Source: Asanoa sp040654855
Lineage (GTDB): Bacteria; Actinomycetota; Actinomycetes; Mycobacteriales; Micromonosporaceae
Length of the DNA: 64,000 bases
Reading direction: 5' to 3'
Assembly (NCBI RefSeq): GCF_040654855.1
Contig: NZ_JBFAIU010000004.1
Coordinates: forward strand, 8,048-72,047
In this document: positions 18,024 through 25,210 of the stretch, in pieces
Numbering within the stretch: the first letter of the stretch is position 1
Layout of the letters: each line of letters begins with the position of its first letter
The notes under the pieces: generated by a model
Told to the model about the DNA's origin: nothing
The model's database searches: none
What the model saw: the letters and a program-made list of their open reading frames with translations, nothing else
Program-made: the position numbers and the translations under genes

Positions 18024-18641
18024 CTAGATCTGGTGCTGCTTCTCAGCGGCCTCGCCGAAGATCGACTGCCACTGCTGAGCGGTGAGCGCGTTCCGATCTT
18101 CCGCTGCCGCGTAGTTCTCTTTGATCTTGCCCAGCGCGTCGGCGGTGTCGTGCAGGTGCTCGATGATGCGTTCGAGCTCGGAACGGAACGACTTGTACAG
18201 CATCGTGTGCTTGCTATGGATCTCGGTGGCGCCCTTGTGGCCACCCAAGGTCGGAAACTCCGCACTGGCCGGCCCGTCGATCTTTTCGAGGATCCCGGGC
18301 ATCGCGTAGTAGAGCCGGCCGAGATAGGCGGCCCGCTCGCGTAGCCACTTCTGCGTGGCCTCGAGCGACTCAAGGTCCACGCCCGTCTGGGCGTCGGGCG
18401 CCGCCTCGGTCAAACCCTTGGGGGCGACGTCGGGCCGTGACGTGCCGACGTTGGCCTGGTCGACTCGCATGTCGAAAGCGAGCGGACGATCCCACTCGCC
18501 ATGGATGCGGTCGCCGTTGTTGTCGACCGTCATGACCGAGCCGTCTTTGAGCTGGAGCTCCACAGTGTTTTGGTCGATCCGCTTCCAGCTGTCGACCTGT
18601 GCGTCGAGCTCCTCGTTGCCGGACTCGAACTTCTCCCCCAT
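18024..18641 (-). CDS. ESX-associated helical protein of unknown function
   Basis: This 205-residue protein has a short beta-rich start (NTVELQLKDGSVMTVDNNGDRI, a hairpin-like module). Helical segments follow, with a C-terminal NYAAAEDRNALTAQQW that resembles the ends of the proteins at 4863-5225 and 14517-14798. It has no signal peptide or membrane helix. It lies directly upstream of the Gly-rich WXG gene (26 bp), repeating the gene order seen next to eccB. It is probably the partner of that WXG protein. Confidence 0.65.
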   Translation of the reverse strand: MGEKFESGNEELDAQVDSWKRIDQNTVELQLKDGSVMTVDNNGDRIHGEWDRPLAFDMRVDQANVGTSRPDVAPKGLTEAAPDAQTGVDLESLEATQKWLRERAAYLGRLYYAMPGILEKIDGPASAEFPTLGGHKGATEIHSKHTMLYKSFRSELERIIEHLHDTADALGKIKENYAAAEDRNALTAQQWQSIFGEAAEKQHQI

Positions 18642-18838
18642 TGCTTCTCCCCAGGTCTCGGCGGCCGATGATGGTGCCGGACGTCAATGCGTACCCTACC
18701 GGCCACCCGACGAAGACGGTTGCCGCTGCTCGGATGCTGGCTCGAGTTGTCCAGAGAAGACGGTCCCCGCAGGAACGCCATCGCGCCCGCCCATAGCCGA
18801 AGCAGCTGCCAGGTGGCCGGCCCGAGCCCGCGCGGCCC

Positions 18839-20425
18839 TCATGGTTGCCCCGGAGGTCGTGGCGCCGGTCGCTCGTCGGCCTGGCCTTGTGCCTCGCCGT
18901 GGTGTGGATCGGGCCCGCGACCCGGTGGCGGCGCGCCGAACGCCGGCTGCTGCGGCCAGGGGCCGTTGGTCGGCTGCTGCGAGGAGGGCCCGTATGTCGG
19001 CGGCTGAGGCGCGGGGCCGTATGCCGGTGGCTGAGGCGCGGGGCCGTATGCCGGCGGCTGAGGTGGGGCTCCGTATGCCGGCTGCGGTGGAGGCGCGCCG
19101 AACCCGGGCTGCTGCGGTGGAGGCGGATAGTGGCCCTGCTGCGGCGCGTACCCAGGTGGAGGCGGATAGTGGCCCTGCTGCGGCGCGTACCCAGGTGGCG
19201 GCGGCCCACCCCACTGCGGCCCAGACCCCTGCGCGCCCGGGAACCCCGCCGCAGAGAGCCGCCGGCGCCGGCGGCGGTTGGACCACACCATCAGCACCAC
19301 GATCGCGGCCACCACGGCCAGGCAACCAAGTCCGTAGACCAGCAGGCCAGCCGGGTTGGTGAACTTGATGCCCAGGCCCGAGCCGTCGTCGCTGTCCTCC
19401 GCGGAGCCTGGCGCCCGCGAGGCATCGTCCGGCACGGGAGCCGCCGCACCGAGCGGGTTGGCCTCGACGGTCCGGACGTCAGCGGTCAATGCGCGTACCG
19501 GATCGATGATGCCGAAGCCGTAGAGGTAGTCCCGTCCTTTGTTGCCCTTGTCGGTAGCAGTGCTGACCAGGCGGTTGATGACGTTGGCGGCGTCGAGGTC
19601 CGGGAACCGCGCCCGGATCAGCGCGACCACCCCGGCAGCGATCGCGGCGGCGGTGCTCGTGCCGGTGCCGACACCGTAGCCGTTGCCGAAGTTGACCGAC
19701 GCGATCACGTCGACGCCGGGCGCGGTCACGGCCAGCTCGGCGCCTCGGCTCGAGCCCTCCCAGACCTTGCCCTTGCGGTCGACGGCGCCGACGGACACCA
19801 CACCGGGGTGCCTGGCGATCTGACCGAGGTCCTCGCCCTCGTTGCCGCTGCTCGCGACGACGACCACATCGCGTTGTTGCGCGTAGGTGATCGCGTCGTC
19901 GAGCTCGGAATAGACTAGGCGGGAGAGCGTAGCCATTGAAAGGCTGATCACCCCGACCCGCTGGTCGGCGGCCCACCGGATCGCCTCGGCCATCGCCTCG
20001 GTCGAGTCGCCGACCGCCGCGGGCATGATCTTGGCTTGCGGCGCGATGCCGAGCAAGCGCTGTTGACCGCCGCCCCGCCCAGCGATCAGGCTCGCCATCG
20101 CGGTCCCGTGGCTCACCTTCTTGTCAGGATCGGTGCGACCGTCCGCGGCGGCGCCAGGCACAAAGGCCTTGCCAGGCACAACCTGGCCCACGAGATCCTG
20201 GTTGGTCGCCTGAACGCCGCTGTCGATGACGGCGACCGTCACGCCCGCACCCTTCGTGATCTGCTGGGCGCGCGGGATGCGGAGCGTGTCGAGATGCCAG
20301 GACAGTGACCGCACGGTGTCCGCGTGCGCCGGCGTCGCGAGCAGCGGTAGCGTCGCGACCGTCAGCACGGCCGTCGCCGCGGCCAGCCACCGCGCGTGCG
20401 AACGTCGGTCTCTGATCTGCTTCAT
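18839..20425 (-). CDS. mycP: Mycosin-type subtilase (second copy) with Pro/Gln/Tyr-rich cytosolic tail
   Basis: The protein has 528 residues. A signal peptide at about 12-35 ends TPAHA. The catalytic triad is Asp68 (VIDSG), His106 (HGTAMAS) and Ser257 (GTGTSTAAA). A transmembrane helix (GLLVYGLGCLAVVAAIVVLMVW) and six Arg residues come next, then about 140 residues of PPPPGYAPQQGHY- and PAYGPAPQP-type repeats facing the cytosol. The ATG at 20425 starts the signal peptide; a longer frame to 20617 is not supported. It probably heads the operon mycP2, helical protein, WXG protein, mycP1. Two mycosins in one ESX locus imply division of labour. Confidence 0.87.
   Translation of the reverse strand: MKQIRDRRSHARWLAAATAVLTVATLPLLATPAHADTVRSLSWHLDTLRIPRAQQITKGAGVTVAVIDSGVQATNQDLVGQVVPGKAFVPGAAADGRTDPDKKVSHGTAMASLIAGRGGGQQRLLGIAPQAKIMPAAVGDSTEAMAEAIRWAADQRVGVISLSMATLSRLVYSELDDAITYAQQRDVVVVASSGNEGEDLGQIARHPGVVSVGAVDRKGKVWEGSSRGAELAVTAPGVDVIASVNFGNGYGVGTGTSTAAAIAAGVVALIRARFPDLDAANVINRLVSTATDKGNKGRDYLYGFGIIDPVRALTADVRTVEANPLGAAAPVPDDASRAPGSAEDSDDGSGLGIKFTNPAGLLVYGLGCLAVVAAIVVLMVWSNRRRRRRLSAAGFPGAQGSGPQWGGPPPPGYAPQQGHYPPPPGYAPQQGHYPPPPQQPGFGAPPPQPAYGAPPQPPAYGPAPQPPAYGPAPQPPTYGPSSQQPTNGPWPQQPAFGAPPPGRGPDPHHGEAQGQADERPAPRPPGQP
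19116..19193. repeat. Two perfect 39-bp tandem repeats inside mycP2
   Basis: Copies at 19116-19154 and 19155-19193 are identical and in frame, each encoding 13 residues (PPPPGYAPQQGHY) of the cytosolic tail. The length is a multiple of three, so copy-number change would alter the tail without breaking the gene. Confidence 0.9.
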
Positions 20426-20543
20426 CTCACCGCCCGAGTCGCTGTCAAGGCCGGGCAGCGCGACCAGCGCATCGGCGGTCGTGACTGTCCGTGAGCCCAG
20501 TGTAGAGCGCGTCACTCGGCCGCGAAGGACCCGCAAGTGTGCC

Positions 20544-20570
20544 TGTGGATAACTGCCAGCCTGTGGATAA
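20544..20570. promoter_or_regulatory. Two direct DnaA-box-like sites upstream of mycP2
   Basis: TGTGGATAA (complement TTATCCACA, the consensus DnaA box) occurs at 20544-20552 and 20562-20570, 18 bp apart and in the same orientation. Both lie in the 245-bp gap between ggt and mycP2, and each is embedded in CCTGTGGATAACT-type sequence (CCTGTGGATAA in both copies). A third copy of the 12-mer CCTGTGGATAAC lies at 32529-32540. Binding by DnaA is an inference. Confidence 0.45.
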
Positions 20571-20670
20571 CTCGATGTGGGGACCGCCGCAGGATCGAAA
20601 CTGTTCACCGACCACAACGGACGCGGCGGCGACCGAATCTCGGCGCCGCCGCGTACGAAGAGGGGGTGCT

Positions 20671-22485
20671 TCAGTGCGAGTTCTTGGTGCGTACGACGCC
20701 TGCCGCGCCGCCACCACGGCGGACCGGTTCGGCCGTCGCGATCATGCCGCCGTGCCGGGTGAACTCGATCGCCGTGGCGGCGCCGAGCTCGGGCGTGCTG
20801 ACGAACTCGGGTTGGCCGAGCGCCTTGAGATCAGCGCCGTAGGCCGTGATGAACGCCGGCTCCGCCTGCGGCGCCGTGCTGTTGCGCTGCGACGCGCGCG
20901 GCGCGGCCATCGCCTCGGGCAGGGTCATCCCGAGATCGATGCGGTTGACCAGCATCTGCAGCACGGTGGTGATGATCGTGGCGCCACCTGGGCTACCCAA
21001 CGCCATGAACGGCTTGCCGTCGTCGAAGACGATCGTCGGCGACATCGACGACCGCGGCCGCTTGCCCGGCGCGGGCAGGTTCGGGTCGGGCGGCGCGCCC
21101 GGCGTCTGGATGAAGGTGAAGTCGGTCATCTCGTTGTTGAGCAGGAAGCCGCGGCCCGGCACCACCATCGCGTTGCCGCCGGTCTGCTCGATGGTGAGGG
21201 TGTACTCCACGACGTTGCCCCACTTGTCAGCGACGGTGAGGTTGGTCGTGCTCTGCCCCGGGTTGCCCTCGGCGCCGGCGGTGGCGGTCGCGCACCCGCC
21301 ATATTGGCCGTCGGGGTTGCCCGGCGCGACGGGCTTGACGAACGCCTTCGCGGGGTCGATCAGGCAGGCGCGTTCAGCGGCGAACCGGTCACGCAACAGC
21401 TCGTCGAGCAGCCGCTGTGGGGTGTCGGCGCCGACGTAGCGGTTGCGGTCCGCGAACGACAACGCGCTGGCCTCGAGATAGTGGTGCAGCGCCTCGACAG
21501 CGCTCATGTCCGACAGGTCGAACCGCTCCAGGATGTTGAGCGCCTCGCCCACCGCGACGCCACCGCTCGACGGGGTCGACATTCCGTAGACCGTGTATCC
21601 GCGGTAGTCCGACCGGGTTGGCGCCGGGAACCGGACGTCGTAGCGGGCGAGGTCGCTCAGCGTCATGCCGCCGGGACGAATCTCGTACGCCCAAGGCTCC
21701 GCGGGGTCAGTGGCCACCGGCGGGTGCTGCACCGTCGACACGATGTCGCGGGCGATCCGGCCCTCGTAGAACGTGTCGGTGCCGTGCCGGGCGATCTCCC
21801 GGTAGGTGTCGGCCAGGTCAGGGTTGCGGAAGCGCGAGCCGACCGCCGGCGGCTGCCCGCCCGGCAGGTAAAGGTCGCGGGTCGAGCCGAACTGCGCGAA
21901 CTGGGCGGTGTTGTCGGCGATCTGCTGACGGAACGTGGCGTCGACGGTGAACCCGCGCTGCGCGACGTCGGCCGCCGGCGCGAGGGCCGCGGACAGCGAC
22001 CGGCTGCCCCACTTGCGCACGGCTTCTTTCCAGGTCAGCAGGGTTCCGGGCACGCCGGCAGCGATGCCGCTGACCCGCGCCTCCTGGAACGCCATCGCGG
22101 CGCCGTCGGCCTTGAGGAAGGCGTCCTCGCCCATCGCGCGCGGTGCGGCCTCGCGGCCGTCGATCGTGTGCACGCGCCGGGTCTTGGCGTCGTAGTAGAC
22201 GAAGAAGCCGCCGCCACCGATGCCGGCGGAGAACGGCTCGGTCACGCCGAGCGTCGCGGCGGCCGCGACGGCGGCGTCGACGGCGTTGCCGCCCCGGCGG
22301 AGCACGTCGAGGCCCACCGCGGTGGCGGTCGGGTCGACGGTCGAGACGGCGCCGCCAAAGCCGACGGCCGTGGGATCCCTGGGTGGCTCGCCGCCACCAC
22401 CATGCGCGAGCGCCGGGCTCGAGCCCGGCGCCACCAGCCCTGCCGCGGCTACGGCAGCGACGACTGCGATCTTTCCGAGCTTCAT
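20671..22485 (-). CDS. ggt: Gamma-glutamyltransferase
   Basis: This is a 604-residue secreted enzyme with a signal peptide at 1-27 (PALAHG). It is an Ntn-hydrolase that transfers or hydrolyses the gamma-glutamyl group of glutathione outside the membrane. The self-processing nucleophile is Thr413 in STTNLTVADKWGNVV. TPSSGGV (304-310) and the MVVPGRGFLLNNEM block downstream match substrate-site motifs of the family. AGGAGG precedes the ATG. It shows no operon link to its neighbours. It is complete and of normal length. Confidence 0.93.
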   Translation of the reverse strand: MKLGKIAVVAAVAAAGLVAPGSSPALAHGGGGEPPRDPTAVGFGGAVSTVDPTATAVGLDVLRRGGNAVDAAVAAAATLGVTEPFSAGIGGGGFFVYYDAKTRRVHTIDGREAAPRAMGEDAFLKADGAAMAFQEARVSGIAAGVPGTLLTWKEAVRKWGSRSLSAALAPAADVAQRGFTVDATFRQQIADNTAQFAQFGSTRDLYLPGGQPPAVGSRFRNPDLADTYREIARHGTDTFYEGRIARDIVSTVQHPPVATDPAEPWAYEIRPGGMTLSDLARYDVRFPAPTRSDYRGYTVYGMSTPSSGGVAVGEALNILERFDLSDMSAVEALHHYLEASALSFADRNRYVGADTPQRLLDELLRDRFAAERACLIDPAKAFVKPVAPGNPDGQYGGCATATAGAEGNPGQSTTNLTVADKWGNVVEYTLTIEQTGGNAMVVPGRGFLLNNEMTDFTFIQTPGAPPDPNLPAPGKRPRSSMSPTIVFDDGKPFMALGSPGGATIITTVLQMLVNRIDLGMTLPEAMAAPRASQRNSTAPQAEPAFITAYGADLKALGQPEFVSTPELGAATAIEFTRHGGMIATAEPVRRGGGAAGVVRTKNSH

Positions 22486-22574
22486 TGCCCCTCCTGGATC
22501 AGCATGCGTCTCTATGTCCTACCGCCACCGTCCACGATCGGCAACATGGCAAAACGCTCCCCGAAGGTAACGGA

Positions 22575-23330
22575 TCAACTCAGCAACAGGACCGACAAGC
22601 GGCGGCGGGCGAGCCAGGTCGTGCCGGCGCCCATGACCAGGAGGTACGCGACGGCGATCGGCACGCCGGCGCCGAGCTGGCCGGTGGTGAGGCCACGCAT
22701 GAGCTCGATGCTCTGGTAGAGCGGCAGCGCCGCGACCAGCGCCTGCAGCACGGGCGGATAGATCGACAACGGATAGAAGGTGGTCGCGAACAGGAACATC
22801 GGGAGCATGACCAGCTGCAGGTACTGGTGGTGGTGCGGCTCGCGGATGTAGGTGGCGGCGGCCAGGCCGGCGGCGGAGAAGGCGTACGCGATCAGGACGG
22901 CTGCCGGCACGGCCAGCACCGCCCACCAGGAGTGCACCATCCCGAGGAGGGCGATGACCGCGAAGAAGCAACTCGACGACAGGGTGCTGCGCAGCACGGA
23001 CGCGGCGATCTCGCCGAGCGCGATGTCCCCGATCCGCATCGGCGTCGTGACGATGGCGTCGTACACCTTGTCGAACCGGACCCGCCACCAGACGTTGCTG
23101 GTCGTCTCGTTGACCGCGCTGTTCATCGCCGAGGTGGCCAACAGCGCCGGCGCCACGAACGCGGCGTAGCTCGACGCACCGGAGTCGCCGCTGACCAGCT
23201 GCCCGATGCCGACACCGATGGACAGGAGATAGAGGAAGGGCTCGAAGATGCCGTTGACGACGAGGTTCCACGGTCGGCCGTGGCGCAGCACCCAGAGGTG
23301 GCGCACGACGATCAGGTGGGCGGACGACAC
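22575..23330 (-). CDS. ABC-2 type transporter permease (third gene of exporter operon)
   Basis: The protein has 251 residues and six predicted transmembrane helices with the ABC-2 pattern (NodJ/DrrB-like). A conserved block, TTPMRIGDIALGEIAASVLR, couples to the ATPase. Its start is 14 nt after the stop of the preceding permease gene. With one ATPase and two unlike permeases, the system resembles drug or lipid exporters such as DrrA/B. The substrate cannot be named. Confidence 0.85.
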   Translation of the reverse strand: MSSAHLIVVRHLWVLRHGRPWNLVVNGIFEPFLYLLSIGVGIGQLVSGDSGASSYAAFVAPALLATSAMNSAVNETTSNVWWRVRFDKVYDAIVTTPMRIGDIALGEIAASVLRSTLSSSCFFAVIALLGMVHSWWAVLAVPAAVLIAYAFSAAGLAAATYIREPHHHQYLQLVMLPMFLFATTFYPLSIYPPVLQALVAALPLYQSIELMRGLTTGQLGAGVPIAVAYLLVMGAGTTWLARRRLSVLLLS

Positions 23331-23344
23331 GGTTCAGGCTCCCT

Positions 23345-24124
23345 TCACGCGTGGAGGTGTCGCCGGTACGTGCGGCGCGCAGCCAGATAGCCGACCGCGC
23401 AGAGGGCGCCGAGATAGCCGACGTGCACCGCCGCGAGCGGCCACGACACCGTTCCGAGGCTCAGCGAGCGGCAGAGGTCGACCCCGTGCCACAGCGGGGT
23501 GGCGTAGACGAGTGGTCGCACGACCGCCGGCAGCTGCTCCACCGCGAAGAACGTGCCGGAGAACAGGTAGAGCGGCATCACCACCCACTTGAAGATGCCG
23601 TTCACGGGCCGCACGTCGGGCAGCGTGACGGCCCAGGCCGCCGAGGGCAGCGCGAACGCCATCGCGGTCAGGGCGGCGGCGGGCAGTGCCAGCAGCACCA
23701 ACGGCGACTCCGCCGCGCCGAACGCGACCATCACCGCCACGAACACCGCGGCGCTCAGCGCCACCCGCGACGCCATGAAGAGGAGATGACCGTGCAGGAT
23801 GTCCTCCGGCTCCAGCGGCGTACCGGCGGCGACCGGGTACGCGCCGCCGGGGCCACGGTTGACCGCCACCGGGAACGCGGCCTCCACGATGCCGTTCTGC
23901 ATCGCGGCCGCCGCCAGGATCCCGGGTGCGAAGAACGCCAGGTAGTCGACGCCGCCGAGGGTCGCCGAGTCCGGACCAACGAGCCGGCCCAGGCCGAGAC
24001 CGATCGCGACCAGGAACAACAACGGATTCGCGATGCTGATTACCACGGTGCCGCGCCAGGTGCGGCGGTAGCGCAGGATCCAGTACTGGTAGGCGCGCAG
24101 CGCCATCGTGTCGGCGGCCACCAT
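23345..24124 (-). CDS. ABC-2 type transporter permease (second gene of exporter operon)
   Basis: The protein has 259 residues and six transmembrane helices, with GTPLEPEDILHGHLLFMASR as the coupling segment and the ABC-2 C-terminal pattern (TPLWHGVDLCRSLSLG). It starts directly at the base after the ATPase stop, so translation is coupled. It and the third gene are paralogues and probably form a heterodimeric pore. Confidence 0.85.
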   Translation of the reverse strand: MVAADTMALRAYQYWILRYRRTWRGTVVISIANPLLFLVAIGLGLGRLVGPDSATLGGVDYLAFFAPGILAAAAMQNGIVEAAFPVAVNRGPGGAYPVAAGTPLEPEDILHGHLLFMASRVALSAAVFVAVMVAFGAAESPLVLLALPAAALTAMAFALPSAAWAVTLPDVRPVNGIFKWVVMPLYLFSGTFFAVEQLPAVVRPLVYATPLWHGVDLCRSLSLGTVSWPLAAVHVGYLGALCAVGYLAARRTYRRHLHA

Positions 24125-25078
24125 TCAGTCCACCAGCGTCCGGCCGGTGAGCGCGAGGAACACGTCTTCGAGACTGGCCCGGCGGACCATCGCGGTCGCC
24201 GGCCGCAGGCCGACCTGATGGACGACCGCGAGCGCCGCCTCACCCTCGGCGGTGTACCAGAGGACACGGTCGGGCAGTTCCTCCAGCCGGTCCCGGATCG
24301 CGGCGTCCCGCAGCTTGGCCACGGCCTTGTCCTGCTCGCCGATCTCGAAGCGCAGCTCGAGGACCTCCCTTGTGGAGTGTTTGGCGATCAGCTCGGCCGG
24401 CGTTCCCTGCGCGACGATCCGGCCCTTGTCCATCACGATCAGCCGATCGCAGAGCTGTTCGGCCTCGTCCATGTAGTGGGTGGTCAGGATCAGGCTGACG
24501 CCCTGCTGTTTGAGCCGGAACAGCCGGTCCCACAGCACGTGGCGGGCCTGCGGGTCGAGTCCGGTCGTGGGTTCGTCGAGGAGCAGGATCTCCGGCTCGT
24601 TGATCAGCGAGCGAGCGATCGTCAGCCGCCGCCGCATCCCGCCGCTGAGCGCGTCGACCCGCTCGCCGCCGCGCTCCGCGAGCTGGGCGAACTCCAGCAG
24701 TTGCGCGCTGCGGGCGGCGATCAGCTGTCTCGGCAGCCCGAAGTAGCGGCCGTAGATCAGCAGGTTCTCCAGCACGGTCAGGTCGCGGTCGAGCGCGTCG
24801 TCCTGCGGCACGACGCCGAGCCGGGCGCGGATCTGCCGCCCAGCGGTGAGGGAATCCATGCCGAGCACTCGCAGCGTGCCCGCCGTCGGCGGCGACACGC
24901 AGGCGATCATGCGCATCGTCGACGACTTGCCAGCGCCGTTGGGGCCGAGGAAGCCGAACGACTCGCCACGTCGCAGCGTGAAGTCGATGCCATCGACCGC
25001 GGTGAACGGGGTGCCGTGGCGGTCGCGGGGCGGGTAGCGCTTGACGAGGCCGGCCGCCTCCACGAGGACATCGGGCAT
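24125..25078 (-). CDS. ABC transporter ATP-binding protein (DrrA/NodI-like)
   Basis: The protein has about 317 residues. It shows Walker A GPNGAGKSS, a Q-loop (VVPQDDALD), the signature LSGGMRRRL, Walker B ILLLDEPTTGLD and the switch His in TTHYMDEAEQL. The C-terminal about 80 residues form the DrrA/NodI-type extra domain. I chose the ATG at 25078 because ABC similarity begins there (MPDVLVEAAGLVKRY); 40 codons further upstream are atypical. It is first in the exporter operon and divergent from the glycoside-hydrolase gene. Confidence 0.92.
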   Translation of the reverse strand: MPDVLVEAAGLVKRYPPRDRHGTPFTAVDGIDFTLRRGESFGFLGPNGAGKSSTMRMIACVSPPTAGTLRVLGMDSLTAGRQIRARLGVVPQDDALDRDLTVLENLLIYGRYFGLPRQLIAARSAQLLEFAQLAERGGERVDALSGGMRRRLTIARSLINEPEILLLDEPTTGLDPQARHVLWDRLFRLKQQGVSLILTTHYMDEAEQLCDRLIVMDKGRIVAQGTPAELIAKHSTREVLELRFEIGEQDKAVAKLRDAAIRDRLEELPDRVLWYTAEGEAALAVVHQVGLRPATAMVRRASLEDVFLALTGRTLVD

Positions 25079-25210
25079 GTCGATGATCGTAAGAAACCAA
25101 GCAGTGTGCTGTCGAGATATTTCAATCATGAGTACGACTATTGCGTGCGTGTGTCGCGTCCTGGCACGATGACCGTCGATCCCGTCCCGACCCCCCAAGG
25201 AGCGGTAGAC

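Noticed and set aside
23351..25210. Plus-strand extension upstream of the GH99-like enzyme
   Set aside because: It is the complement of the ABC exporter genes. The Tat signal and ribosome-binding site at 25211 define the start.
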